DNA of 64,000 nucleotides from Eleusine coracana subsp. coracana (GCA_032690845.1 CM064427.1:20805164-20869163); one strand, 5' to 3'. Shown: positions 1-12,432, counted from the stretch's first letter. Notes: generated by a model from the letters alone, not told the origin. Translations and numbers: made by a program.

Positions 1-1188
1 GGCTCTAGAGGAGCCGTCCGATGGGGACCTCACTGTCCAGTCTGGATAGTGACCGGACCGTCCGGTCAGTACGTCCAGAATGCAGTTTCATGGAACAACG
101 ACTAGTTTAATGTTGGAAGCCTATATAACTTCGTTGTTGGGATCTTGGAGACTACCTTTGGCCATTGGGATTGCTGGAAGTATCTATTGGAAGGCAAAGG
201 GACAAGAGAGGAGCACGAGGAGAAGATATTGGATATCTTGAGAGTGCTAGTGAGAGTAACTTGAGTATCTATGCACATCTAGGGCTAGGGTGTCCTTGAG
301 GGTGTGATCTAGGTTGTTACTCTTGGTCTATAATGAGACCTAGACCAGTTAGGTGTTGGTGATCGAGCCTATCATTATTGGTTGTGAAGGCCGTCACATG
401 TCTATACACGGGATGAGCCTGCCGTTGAAAGGGGCATCGCCAGTGAGCGCCCGTGTCAGCTTGGGGAGTCCAAAAAGTTCTCGAGGGAGGCGAGCTTGTG
501 CCTTGGTGGCAGCAGTGACGCAACTATGTCATCACTTCGAGAGTGATTACGGGCTCGTGTGCGAGAACTCCACTTGGGGGCAGGAGGGACTGGGACTCCG
601 GCGGGAGTAGTCCAATAAGGAGTTGGGGAAGGTGCCATCCTTCCAAGACCTCAGGAAAAAATCATGAGCCATCTCGTACTCTACTCCTTACTTTGATGCC
701 TTTACCTTTCGCATTTACATACCGTGCTATTCATGCTTGTGTAATTACCTTGATCTAGTTGATTATCTTGTGAATTGCATGAATAGGCTTCTCTACTTGT
801 TAGTTGTGCGGCTTTCACTTGATCACTAGCATGTTTAGGAGTTGCTTTGGCTTGATTGATCACCTTAGTATGTATTGTGCTACTCATGCTTATGTGCTTA
901 TCTTGTACTTAATGATCTAGTATTTTTTCTTGAGTAGTCTCCTTTGCTAGCTTGTTGTGTGTTTTCGCGTGTTCTTCATTAGTAGTGTGCATTGGAGTTG
1001 CTTTGCCTTGTGTGTGGTCCACTAGCATGCTTAGGTTGTCTTTCCTCTCATAGGGTTATCTTGTTAGCGTGATCACCAATAGAATTGTGTAGGAGTTGTT
1101 TGAGTGGTTGATTTTAGTAATTGGCAAATTAGGTACATAGTTTGAGTTCCTGATTCACCCCCCCTCTCTTGGTCACTCGATCATTTCA
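1..1188 (+). repeat. 5' LTR of copia A, left end outside the window
   Basis: This stretch aligns with 17590-19330 once the MITE there is removed, at roughly 90 percent identity by eye. By comparison with the 3' LTR, about 675 bp of U3 lie outside the window. A TATA box (tatataac) sits at 122-129. Short palindromes around CCGGAC/GTCCGG occur at 15-80. The LTR ends in TTTCA at 1188, directly before the primer site. Confidence 0.88.
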
Positions 1189-1190
1189 AG

Positions 1191-1204
1191 TGGTATTAGA
1201 GCCA
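1191..1204 (+). other. Primer binding site of copia A
   Basis: TGGTATTAGAGCCA begins 2 bp after the LTR. It matches the plant initiator-methionine tRNA primer site TGGTATCAGAGC with one C-to-T change. It fixes the LTR end and the plus orientation. Confidence 0.85.
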
Positions 1205-1256
1205 AGTGCTCATTATAGGGCTTAACCGCCTTGAGTAATGACCATATTGAGTTGGG

Positions 1257-1697
1257 ATGTCATCCCATTCGGGGCCGGGTCATGGCTCATGGAAGGATCG
1301 CTTGAAAAGCTACCTAAATGCCATGATTTCAGATGAGTTGATGGATACTCTTGTGGACTTTGCCAATATATGTACCAATGATCATGTGTATGATGATGAC
1401 TCTGTGGATGTGCCTTGTTCTAGTGAGTGCCTAGATACTTCTAATGACAATTTGATAGGTTGCTCTGCTAGTGTGCCTAATGTGATGAATGATAATGATA
1501 CATCTCTTGATCTTGCTTGCTCTTCTAGTATGACTAGTACTGATGATGCTTATGAGCCTTTTATTGGTCATGCTAGTGACTCGCTTATTAGGGAGTTCTT
1601 TGATTTTCATGCTAATAAGAATGAGGACTTACTTGACTCTCTTATTTGTTTGCGAGGTATTGTGGATGGAATTACAGAAAATGAGAGACCATGTTGA
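1257..1697 (+). CDS. Unrecognised 146-codon ORF just downstream of the copia A primer site
   Basis: The frame opens with ATG 53 bp after the primer site and runs 146 codons. The product begins MSSHSGPGHGSWKDRL and is rich in Asp, Ser and Asn, with no cysteine-histidine knuckle or protease motif. Its position matches the amino end of a Sirevirus gag, but I cannot match it to the gag at 6571. It may be the first part of A's gag cut off by the LTR at 1739, or a reading frame specific to a non-autonomous derivative. Codon use is AT-rich, like the rest of the element. Confidence 0.4.
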   Translation: MSSHSGPGHGSWKDRLKSYLNAMISDELMDTLVDFANICTNDHVYDDDSVDVPCSSECLDTSNDNLIGCSASVPNVMNDNDTSLDLACSSSMTSTDDAYEPFIGHASDSLIREFFDFHANKNEDLLDSLICLRGIVDGITENERPC

Positions 1698-1738
1698 TTG
1701 TCGAGAAGATCCTCACCTTTCTCCCTAGCATCAAGCTA

Positions 1739-3583
1739 TGAGAAACCATGTTTATATGTGCCATGGTTTGCAATATGTGATGAGTAATTGACTTTTGTTG
1801 ATTCGGTGTTTGAGTTGAAATGCGAGAATTTGGGGATTGCATGAGTGTGTGCATGGTTATTGGTTATGACTAACTGGAGTTGGTGAGGATGTTGGAGAGT
1901 CTGCAAGAGAAGGAAAATGTGTTTGCTTGTCTCATGATGTGTAGGTCAATGGAGTCGACTTGGCAGAAATGGCAAGAGGATCGGGGACAAGTGGGCACTT
2001 GGGGCTGGATGATCGGGAGGCCTGGTGAAGTCAAGGGTGATCCACACCGTACATGTGGAGAGGCAAGAAGCACAGACAGTTTCATGGTTGAACCTCAAAA
2101 CCGTGGAGGTGATGAAGACGGCGTGTTGACCAAGTCAAGGTGAACGAGATGCCGGTGCAAGTGATCGGGAGAGACTTGCCGGTGGTCAGGATCGCGGGAC
2201 AAGGTGACATGTGTCGACATCGAGAAATCATGCTTTGAGAAGCGTGCAGGGCGGTTTCCCAGTTTGGGCCTCAAAACTGGTGGCGGCAATTGGAGGTGCA
2301 CGTGGCACCATCGCGAAGCTTGCGTTGAGGCGAAGCAAAGATGTGAAGGGCCCGATGGCGTTCGGGCAAGGGAAAAAGAGTTGAACGGTTTTGCCCCTAG
2401 TGGTAGGTGGCAATGTATTGTAGGTCAAGGGTAGAGTTGTCTTAGACCCTTGGCCTATATAAGGAGAGGTATGGCTGGTTTGAGAGGTGTCTCTTCCCTC
2501 TATCCTTGTTAGGATTTCATTTGCAAGAGTGCTAGGAGTGGGCTTCATGTTTTAGAGGAGACAAAATGGTGTGTGTGAGACATCTCTTTCTCTTCAAAAT
2601 TGTGGGAGGAAGAGGGTGGCTTCCTAGCCATATATCCATGAATCTTGTATATAAGGATCAATGATATGAGATTCAATTTCATGCTCAAGATCTTCTCTTC
2701 TCCCTAAATCCCGAATTTCTCTTTTTCTCTATTTTTGGAGGTATTTTTGTGGATATTTTCGATCTCGTTTTTGAGGGAGTTTTTGGACAAATTTCTTGGG
2801 GGATCTTGGTTCTAGGACATGCCTCAACATTCCTTAATGGATCCTTGGTTGAATCCTAGGCAAGAGCACCTTTGATTTTATGGATTTCCTCAAGAACATT
2901 CAAACCCTAGGCTTTTTGGTAAAACCTGAAATTCGTGATGAATTCTTGAGCTTTTTGTGTGATTCCACTTGGAGAAGGAACGTCCTACCATGAAACACCT
3001 TCTGTCAAAGTTTCGTGATTTTTAGAGTTTGTTTGGATAGGTTTTGCTAATTTCCTTGTCGAGTTTTGAGTTCAGTTTTGGTTCTAGAAAGGGTTGATCG
3101 GCACTGCCGATTCCTGGACTAGCACCACTGATGCATGAGAAAGAACCCCTGATCAGCACTCCCGATGGCTGGATCAGCACTGCCGGTGGCCTAGGTCTGA
3201 ACCCTGCATCGACACTACCGATGACTTAACTGGGACTTCCGTTTTTCTATCTGTTCTGTCAACCAGCACTGATTCGATCAGCACTGCCGATGCTCTGTCT
3301 CGATTGCTGATTGGCACTGATGTCCAGATTGGCACTGCCGATGTATGGACAGAACTATCTATTTTGGAGCATTTTTCTTGACCGTTTCGAGTCTTTGCTA
3401 TTCTCCTTTGTTTCCGTTGTTGTTGTTGATCACTCTTAGGGTTAGCACATCACAAGTTGGTGTGTGTGACCTTGTGATTTGTTTAGAGGTTGGCTTGGGT
3501 TGTAATTGGGACATAGGCCATGTTCTTGAGAAGAATTTTAATTGGGTCCCATTCACCCCCCTAGTCGCCTTCTCGGTCCTTCA
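1739..3583 (+). repeat. Orphan LTR of the copia E/G family, plus orientation
   Basis: This 1845-bp block begins TGAGAAAC and ends CCTTCA. It is the reverse complement of the LTR at 25334-27175 over its full length. A TATA box (tatataag) lies at 2456-2463. An array of CGGCAGTGCCG-type palindromes occupies about 3093-3345. The flanking 5-mers (AGCTA and ATCTT) do not match, and no primer site or polypurine tract adjoins it, so it is not a clean solo LTR. Confidence 0.85.
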
Positions 3584-4115
3584 ATCTTCTCTACATCATT
3601 CTTGATCTCATCATGGACAAGAAGAAACTCAAGGCAAACAATGAAGCATCTTCAAGCAATGGGAAAGAAGTAGCTTGAAGCTTAAACATCTTTGATCCCT
3701 TCATAAGATTGCCTTGCAACAGCTTCTACAACCCCTTCGGATCAAGACCTACACCAAGATCTTCATCTGGTGCTTTATCAAACTCTACCCCAAGTGCCAT
3801 TCCAAGTTATACTCCAAGCACTTCGGGTGGACCACACATTGGTGTGAGAGGAGCACCAACCACAATGCTCACATGATCATTTGAGATGATCAATCTCACC
3901 ACTATGGCTCTGGTGGCTCCACCTCCACCACCACAAGATCAACTTTGGCATCTTCGTCGAGCTCAACAATAGGATCTCTTCTTTCAATTTGATGAGTTTG
4001 TGAGAAATCCGAATGATGACCTTTGTCAAACTCTCTTGAGTATTTATGATCTTGTGTGCAGGATAAACTCCTTCTGGGGACTTTGGAGGATTCCACCACA
4101 TGAAGTGATTGACAA
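3584..4115 (+). other. Copia A internal sequence, no intact frame
   Basis: This stretch follows the orphan LTR directly. It holds CAAGAAGAAACTC-like and Ser/Pro-rich coding-style sequence interrupted by stops, in the style of a Sirevirus gag amino end. I see no domain I can name. Confidence 0.4.
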
Positions 4116-4964
4116 GTGCCTTCTGTAAATCTCCACTCTGAGAGGAGTTTCTTGCTTGAGGAGGTGATCAATAGAAGGCATGAGCTCTCAATTGAGAGAA
4201 CGATGGAGATGATACTTGTGCTCCACTCACAAGTGGGACACATGGTTGAGCACATCACTAGCCTCTATGATCCTCCCCACTACTACATCAACCTCGACAA
4301 TGTCCACATGGGGGATGGTCATGGACATTGGAGGTATCGTGCTCCCTACTATCCTATATGGAGGAGACTTCATGAAGGGATTGCAAGGATCCTTAATTAT
4401 GAGGATGGTCTCATGATTCATCATGGTGAGGTTCGTGCAAGTCAATTGAGTAATGCTTTGGATACTAACCCTTCTTCCTCTAGTGCTTGTCTTATGGCTA
4501 CTACCAAAATCAACTACAAGAGTGGAGGTACCCACTGGATACTTGATAGTGGGTGCACCCAACATATGATCGGGAAGCCAACCATGTTCACCAACATTGA
4601 TGAAGACGAAGACAGTGAGAAGGTGACTTTCAAGGACAACTCAAAGGGGAGAGTTAGAGGATCAGGCAAAGTGGCCATTACAGAGGTCCTCTATCTCTCC
4701 AAGGTTTTTCTTATGGAAACCCTCAATTTTAACCTCCTGTCTATTGGTCAGCTTTGCGACATGGGATTCAAGTGCACATTTTATGAGAATGGTGCAATGA
4801 TTGAAAATGCAAAGAAAGGGCTAGTATTCCATGGAGTGAGACATGGGAACTTGTATGTCATGGACTTTAAATCAAGCAATATGCCTCCAAGTACTTGCCT
4901 ATTCACTAAGGCAACAAAGGGATGGATGTGGCATAGAAGATTTGCACATGTTGGGATGAGTTAG
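4116..4964 (+). pseudogene. Copia protease plus GAG-pre-integrase fragment, displaced upstream of gag
   Basis: The 282-codon frame contains the Ty1/copia retropepsin signature ILDSGCTQHM (near 4540) and, about 60 residues later, LNFNLLSIGQLCDMG. It ends with the pre-integrase motif WMWHRRFAHVGMS. A protease of this kind normally follows gag; here it precedes two gag copies. The terminal TAG at 4962-4964 lies where relatives have Gln, and the same frame continues directly into the gag C-terminal region starting near 4974. The fusion is therefore in frame apart from that stop. The amino-terminal 130 residues are gag-like and degenerate. Confidence 0.75.
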
Positions 4965-4973
4965 CTCAAAAAA

Positions 4974-6452
4974 GTGATTGAAGAAGAAGAAGAAGATGAT
5001 GATGAAGATGACTTGAGTGAGGACTTGACTCTTCTCATGAAGAAGATGAGGACCTTCAAGAACAAGTTTGCCTCCAAGTCCAAGTGCAAGTGCTTCAACT
5101 ATGGCTCCAAGAATCACTTTGTTCGGGATTGCCCCACGCCAAAGAAAGAGCCATTCAAGCCCCAAGACTCAAGTGATGAAGAAGAAGAAGAAGACCCCCA
5201 AAGCCAAGCAAAAAAAGAAGAGGTACTTCCACAAGGACAAGAGAAAAGGCAAAGGCAAAGCAAAAGATTTCAAGAAGAATTTCTAAAACAAGGCTCTTGT
5301 TGGAGAGTGGACAAGTGACAAATCAAGTGACACATCCTCTTCCTCAAGCGATGATGAAGAAGTGGCTGACCTAGCCATGATCAAGACCAGTCTACCTCGA
5401 GCTCCTCCTCCACCTCCCACGTGCCTCATGGCCATGAGCCAACTTGGAGAGAGTGAGGATGAGAGCAGCAACGACAGCAATGACGAGGAGTTCTCCTCCG
5501 CTGAGCTTTGGAGTATACTTGAGCAAGCCCGCGACATCGCCATCAAGAAATCCAAAATGTTGGAAGTGGTAAGAAAAGAATGTAAGTTGGCTAAGGACCA
5601 TGTTGGTGAGCATGAGAGTGAGCTCAAGGACCTTGTCGCAACTCATGAGGCCCTAAATAAGAGTTATGACAAACTCAAGGGTGATCATGTAGAGCTACGT
5701 GAGAAGTACAAGGCCCTTGAACTTACATTTTAGGCCATCAATGTTGATAACCTTACCTCTCCCTCCTCTACTTCATCCAAGAGTGATGCTTCTACTATGT
5801 GTGATGAACTAACCACCTCGGTCGATGTTTCTTCCATTGAGCCATTTGTTTTGAAGGAATATCACAAGCTCAAGGAAGAGAGGAAGATGGTGATGGACGA
5901 CATTGAGAGGCTCACACGTGGGAGAGCCATCCACAAGGAGATTCTTGGGAAAAATCTTGTGAACAATGTCTCCCATTAGGATCTTGGCTCATATCCCACC
6001 GCCATCGGCATCGTCAGGACGAGTGACTCCATCCCCGCATGGATCAAGCCCCATAATCGCCGACAACTACTATTGCGAGAGGTGTTGCAAGGATGGTCAC
6101 ACCATCAAGGATTGTCTTATGGTGAGAAGTTCCATTGTTTTGCCTAATGCTAACTTGTTCCATGAGAATACACATTTCAAGCTTTTTAGGAACAAGGATG
6201 GCAAGGTGAATGCAAAGGCTTTGGGACCAGCAAACAAGAAGAGAAAGGTCAAGAGCATATGGGTGCCTAAGTGCATTATTGATCTTGAGAGGTCAAAAAA
6301 GTACAAGTGGGTGCCCAAGGACAAGACCTAGAAGATGGTGGTGGTGGTGGACCTGGAGCTTACTTGAAGATCAACTGAAGTCCACCACAAGTGACATGGA
6401 CCTCAACGTCATATCTACTCATGAGAGAGGTATCCGTGTTAGTTCTTGGTAG
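4974..6452 (+). pseudogene. Sirevirus gag C-terminal region, first tandem copy
   Basis: This copy parallels 7030-8500 at an offset of about 2045 bp. In order it shows an acidic run, a first zinc knuckle with its second Cys changed to Tyr (CFNYGSKNHFVRDC, near 5090), a Lys-rich stretch, a Ser/Asp-rich stretch, a Glu/Lys heptad region (about 5500-5730), and an intact second knuckle (CERCCKDGHTIKDC, near 6075). It ends in a basic segment. Frameshifts near 5285 and stops near 5733 and 5977 break it into several frames. In the family this region packages RNA and assembles the particle. Confidence 0.75.
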
Positions 6453-6570
6453 TTGTAGTGTGTTCTTTCTTGTCTTGCATTGCATGGTAATTAGGACTCC
6501 TTTGTGACTAGTATGCTTTGCATCCATGCATGTGTAAATAACTAAAAGAAAAACACATAAAAATTAGTCA

Positions 6571-8312
6571 ATGTCTAACCCACTCAAGATAGCTATAAGC
6601 AAGGGGAAGAGCTTGAGATGGTGGTTTGACTTCTCTCAAGGCAAGAGTATGGCTTATAGTGATGTCAAAGAGGAAAGATTCTATGTGCTAAAGAACAAGT
6701 ATGATAACTTCACTAGATTGCCACATGAGAGAGCTAACAATGTTTATTCTCACTTTCATGTACTAGTGGAGGAGATCAATGTTCTTAGGGATGACTTCAA
6801 GCTTAAGCCTGTTGAGGTGATAAGAAAATTCTTGAGGCTATTCAAAGACCCCAAGTATGAGTCCATCATCACCTTCACCTTGCAAGATGACCTCAAGACC
6901 AAGACCATGATGGATATACTTGGCAAGATCGCTACCTTCGAGAGCTACCAGCTCGTTTTGGATGATCCTCAACCATCCAACCTTGTTCTTCAAGCCGAGA
7001 AGCAAGAGCCTATTAAGAGCAAGAAGAAGGCAATCATTGAAGATGATGAAGAAGATGACTTGAGTGAGGACTTGGCCCTTCTCATGAAGAAGATGAGGAC
7101 CTTCAAGAACAAGTTTGCTTCCAAGTCCAAGGACAAGTGCTTCAACTGTGGGTCCAAGAACCACATTATTCGAGATTGTCCCAAGCCAAAGAAAGAAGCT
7201 TTCAAGTCCCAAGATTCAAGTGATGATGAAGAAGAAGAAAATGAAGACCCCAAAGCCAAGCAAAAGAAGAAGAGGTACTTCAACAAGGACAAGAGCAAAG
7301 GCAAAGGCAAAGCTCAAAACCACAAGAAGAAGTTCTCACGCAAGGCACTTGTTGGAGAGTGGACGAGTGACAACTCAAGTGACACATCCTCTTTCTCAAG
7401 TGACGATGAAGAAGTGGCCAACCTAGCCATGATCAAGACCACACTTCCACGAGATCTTCCTCCCCCTCCCACGTGCCTCATGGCCGCGAGCCAACTTGGG
7501 GAGAGTGAGGATGAGAGCAGCGACAACAGCGATGATGAGGAGCCCTCATGTGACGAGATTTGGAGTATGCTTGAGCAAGCCCACGACATCACCGTCAAGA
7601 ATTCAAAATGTTGGATGTGGTAAGAAAAGAATGTATGTTGGCTAAGGACCATGTTGGTGAGCTTGAGAGTGAGCTCAAGGACCTTGTCACATCTCATGAG
7701 GCCCTAAACAAGAGTTATGACAAACTCAAGGGTGATCATGTAGAGCTACATGAGAAGTACGAGGCTCTTGAACGAACTTTTGGGGCCATCAATATGGATG
7801 ATCTTGCCTCTCGCTCCTCTAGTTCATCTAAGAGTAATGCTTCTACAATGTGTGATGAACTAACCACCTCGGTCATGGTTTCTTCACTTGAGCCATTTGT
7901 TTTGGAGGAATATCACAAGCTCAAGGAAGAGAGGAAGGTGGTGATGGACGGCTTCGAGAGGCTCACACGTGGTAGAGCCATCCACAAGGAGATTCTTGGG
8001 AGAAACCTTGTGAACAATGTCTCCCACCGGGGACTTGGCTCATATCCCACCGCCATCGACATCATCAGGACGAGTGACTCCATCCCCGCAGAGATCAAGC
8101 CCCTACTCGCCGACAACTACTATTGCGAGAGGTGTCGCAAGGATGGCCACACCATCAAGGATTTTCCTATGGTGAGAAGCTCCATTGTTTTATCCAATGC
8201 TAACTTGTTCCATGAGAACAGGCATTTCAAGATTTTTACAGTAAAGGGTGGCAAGGCGAAAGCAAAGGCTTTGGGACCACCAAACAAGAAGAGAAAGGTC
8301 AAGACCATATAG
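6571..8312 (+). pseudogene. Sirevirus gag, second and longer copy
   Basis: The upstream frame (350 codons) carries a UBN2-like gag region (residues 20-135, with YSHFHVLVEEINVLRDDF), an acidic patch, an intact zinc knuckle CFNCGSKNHIIRDC (near 7138) and a Ser/Asp-rich tail. A one-base frameshift near 7610 moves to a second frame (7608-8312) with a coiled-coil-like Glu/Lys segment. That frame has a second knuckle whose last Cys is Phe (CERCRKDGHTIKDF, near 8128) and ends in a basic KKRKVK segment. It lacks the protease that should follow. The duplicated 3' part starts near 7030. Confidence 0.8.
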
Positions 8313-9279
8313 GTGCCTAAGTGCGTTGTTGATCTTGAGAGGTCAACGAAGTACAAGTGGGTTTCCTAGAACAAGAGCTAGAAGATGGTGGTGGTGGTGG
8401 ACCGGGGGCTTACTTGAAGATCAAGTGAAGTCCACCACAAGTGTCATGTACCTCAACAACATATCTCCTTATGAGAGATGGTGGTTTGTCTTCTCTGAAG
8501 GCAAGGGTATGGCTTGTAGTGAGTAAGCTTGAGAGGGGTTCAAACTTGACATTGTTAGGTTTCCTTTGTGTCTTGTTTAATATTTCTTGCATTCACATGA
8601 CATGTTTACTTTCATTGCATATGTAAAATGCTTGTTGCATGCATCATATAGGTAACACCAAGAAGGCTTGTCACATTTGGAGAAACTTGTGCCTCATGAT
8701 CTATATGAGAATACATCTCCATAAGTGTGACCAAAGGAAAAGATTGTGCTTCATGCCCATTGAGTCATGCTCAAACGAGCTCAGAGGTTAAATCTACTCG
8801 CATGGCTCAAAGACAAGTGACTCATAAATTCCCAACACACAATTGACTAACCATTGCATACTTGAGAAAATATTTTGTTCAGTCATGTGTGTAGGGAGGC
8901 CTATGGTGGAACACCATTATGGCCAAGGAATAGCACAATGAAAGGGGGAGTTTTCTAACTCTTGTCAATTATTATTGCTCCCATTATTTGCTCCTTGGTT
9001 CTCTTGTGTTTTGTATTTTGTTTGTGGTTTTTGGTGATAGATGACAAAGGGGGAGAAGCAACATGAAGATCCTAAAACCAAGTCTAGATCGATAACACAA
9101 AGGGGGAGAAGAACATGAAGATACAAGGGAAGAAATGAAGTGACAAAGAAGAACATGAAGATCAAAAGAAGATGGATGTGGAGAATATGAAGATGATCAA
9201 AACAATGGTGCATGTTCACTTGTACGTATGAAGATCATATCAAGATGAAGATCTACACCAACATGGAGAAGAACAAGAC
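8313..9279 (+). other. Copia A 3' non-coding region with polypurine-like tracts
   Basis: No coherent frame is visible. GGGGGAG-type purine tracts recur near 8942, 9047 and 9099. Repeated polypurine tracts before the 3' LTR are an established feature of Sireviruses. The segment is interrupted at 9280 by gypsy B and resumes at 16555. Confidence 0.6.
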
Positions 9280-9694
9280 TGCCCCAAGTCTATGTATTTC
9301 GAATTAGGCTTTTTAGAAAGGCCCCCAGCCCAACTAGGAGGGATGTTTCTAGTATAAATAGCACTTGTACACCTGCTGGAAACCCTAACCACGAATTGAA
9401 CTCAGAAAAATAGAGAAGCCTAGTGCTCTTATCCTTAGTGTTGTGCCATTGCTGCTCCCTTGAGGATTGAGAGTTTTCTCTACCACTTGTTCTTGTGTTT
9501 CCTTGGGATTTGCAAGAGCATCGCCTCTCCTTTACGTGGTTCAGGTTAGACATCAACCAAAGCGTGTTGTTGGGTGAAATCATTTGTCAGATGTGGCTGT
9601 TCTAGCAGCTGTTGGTGCCATCGATTCGTCAGGTTTCACAGGTCAAGTTATCCCAAGATCCTACGTCAAGAAGATCTGGCAAGTCCCCGCATCA
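9280..9694 (+). repeat. 5' LTR of gypsy B
   Basis: Begins TGCCCCAAGT and ends GCATCA, and matches 16139-16554 with roughly 7 percent difference by eye. A TATA box (tataaata) is at 9353-9360. Confidence 0.9.
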
Positions 9695-11016
9695 TCTTCG
9701 TACTCAGATGTACAATTTCCTTGGTAGGATCTTTACCTTTGTTATCCCCCTTTGTTTACTGTCCTAAACTGAAAATATCAAAAATTTCCACTACCCAATA
9801 CCCGATCTGAAATTTCAGTGAGTTTTGTTAAGTTTCAGTTCAATAGATCGATTTTGGTTGTTGAATCTTTGTGTTTCCCTCTGTATTCCACCTCTGATTT
9901 GTTTTCCCATTTGTTTCCCATCAGGATTTGTGTTTTCCTTTTTGTTCTTGTGTTCTTGTTCAGATCAAATATTTTTACGCTCAGATTTAAAGTTTGACCA
10001 CCATACACCAAAACAAGCATAACTTTTGCATATGAAATCTGTTTTTGATGTTCTTGAGCTCGTTGGAAAGCTTATTTGAAGTGCTATCAGAATATTACGT
10101 GCTCAAGTTGTGAATCATAAAGTTGTTTATTGATTTATCCACGAAAAGTTTCAGGTACTATTATTCGTGAAATTTCAGATTGTGCTGAAACTGAAATCCC
10201 GTGTATCGATTTATCCTTTGTGTACACCAAGTGAAGTACATATCAGTAGTACACCATATCATTGTTTGTGAAAACTTTGAACCTACTGAGACTAGTTGTA
10301 GGTTGTTGCTTAAGGGCTTTGGACTTTGCTGAACTGAACATTAGTTTGAATATAAATACTTCCTTGTTATATACAATATGATGTGCTGATTTCAGTAGCA
10401 AAAAGGAGATAAAGATAAGCAACAAAAAAAGAGTGAAACAAAAGAATCAAAAGAAAGAAATTATGTGCTGAGATCACCACATTGATTGACTTGCTAGTTA
10501 TTGTTTCAGTTTCTCATGTATTCAACAATTGTGCAAATCTTGTAGCCCTCTCGATTTATGTGAGCAATCAGCTAGCGTCTCTCCATAACTTGTGTAGCAT
10601 TGAGCTTTGTTCTTAAGTTGAAATTTATAGTTTGGCTGATTTCCTTGGCTGCAACAAGTTCCATCACCTTTGTGCGTGAGTTGCTAAACACATTTGATAT
10701 TTCATTTATTTTTGGTTCAACAACTCGACTTTGCTATCTTGGTTGGATCATTACTTAATGTGACAAAAGCTTGAAGTTTCAGTTTGCATAAACACATAAA
10801 TAATCCTCCAAGCTCCACAAATATACCTCTGTTTGGAATGCATTGTGACTTTGATTTCGCTTGATCTATCACCTTTGTTGAGCCGACTACCACCAAGGTT
10901 TGTGCAGCTCGTAAATTCAGCAAGGATCCGCAAGAACTTCTGTGGTAAGAGAAGGTGAGATTGAGTGATTTTCAAACAACCACATAACTTGAATTAGTCT
11001 TTTTCACCCACTAACC
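9695..11016 (+). other. Gypsy B leader, non-coding
   Basis: About 1.3 kb of T-rich sequence without a credible frame lies between the 5' LTR and the first gag ATG. A long untranslated leader is usual in this lineage. I see no primer site next to the LTR and no other feature. Confidence 0.6.
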
Positions 11017-12336
11017 ATGGCAGATGGAGAAGGAGAGCAACGGAGCTATGTCACACAAGAGCAACTACAAAAGCTAGTGCAAGACTTCAATGCACAACTC
11101 AATGAGAACATGACTACGTCCAAGCAAGCATGGTTGCTGAAGTTGTGAAGGCATTGAACGCACAAGGTGCTTCATGTGCTCATGAAGAAGAGCTTGATGA
11201 GACCGATGAGGAATATGCAGCCCGGATGTAGCGGGAAGAGCAAGCAAGAAAGAATGTCCATGGGCGAGGGCATGGTGGAGGAAGAGGTGGTGATGCTTTC
11301 AGTCGAGGAAGAGGCCGTGGACGTGGTTATGATGGTGCAGCTAAAACAATCAAGATACATTCAGATTACATTACAATGACAATTTTCATCATCATCGCAA
11401 TGTCAACAATGAGCAGCCCAATGAAGAGAAGTTTAGAAGGCTCAAATTCAGCATGCCATAATTTGAAGGCACATCTGATCCCGATGCATATCTCACATGG
11501 GAGTTGAAGGTTGATAAAATATTTTGTATGCATAATTATTTAGAGGAAAGGAAGGTGCATATGGCTGCACTTGACTTTGATGGATATGCTCTCATTTGGT
11601 GGGAACAAATTCAGAACCAAAGAGAGGAGAATGGTGAACTTCCAGTGGCAACATGGGCTGAAATGAAGAGGGAAATGAGAGCATGTTTTGTTCCAAAACA
11701 TTACAAATGTGATCTCTTTGACAAGCTGTAGAATTGAGGTCAGGAAACAAGCCTGTGGAGGAATACTACAAGGAGATGGAGAAGGCCATGATTAGAGCTT
11801 GTGTGCATGAGGATGAAGAGCAGTGCATGGCATGTTTTTTGTCCGGTTTGAACAAGCCAATAAAAAATGTTGTGGAATTTTAGACCTACAACAATATGGT
11901 AGAGCTAGTATACATTGTCCAGAAGGCAGAAAGACAAATGCTTGATGATACTAAACCCAATAAGACCTCAACTTTCAGCTCAAGAGGGCCATCAAATGCC
12001 CCAAAAACAGCAAGGTTTGATTTGGGATGAGGCATATTTTCATCCGGTTCAAGCTCCAATTCTAATATTCATTCTGCCCCTTCTAAAAAATCTAATGCAT
12101 CATCAAATGTGGAGAAATCTGCTAGACCAGCATCATCAAAAGCCAATACTCCAGTTGGTTTCACCTCTAGGAGTAGTGGAATTCAATGTTTCAAGTGCTT
12201 GGGTCGAGGCCATATCATCAAGGACTGTCCAAACAATCGAGTTGTGATTGTTACAGAAGGTGGAGAATATGACTCTGCTAGTGAAGATGAGTGTGAAACT
12301 GCTACTGAAAATGATAAATTTCATGATGCACAATAA
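11017..12336 (+). pseudogene. Gypsy B gag (capsid and nucleocapsid), broken
   Basis: The ATG at 11017 starts MADGEGEQRSYVTQEQLQ. Broken frames then give the retrotransposon gag core (11504-11731, with ALIWWEQIQNQREENGE and FVPKHYKCDLFDKL) and a zinc knuckle CFKCLGRGHIIKDC near 12187, followed by an acidic tail. Several stops and shifts separate the pieces. Gag forms the particle and binds the RNA in the cytoplasm. The domain order and spacing fit the Ty3/gypsy gag family. Confidence 0.8.
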
Positions 12337-12432
12337 TCTGAACAAGGTGACTATAAAAACTATACTTTTGAAGCCGGTAACACCATTGTGGTCACCAAAG
12401 CATTCAGTGTTCAGCTCAAAGATGAAGAACAA

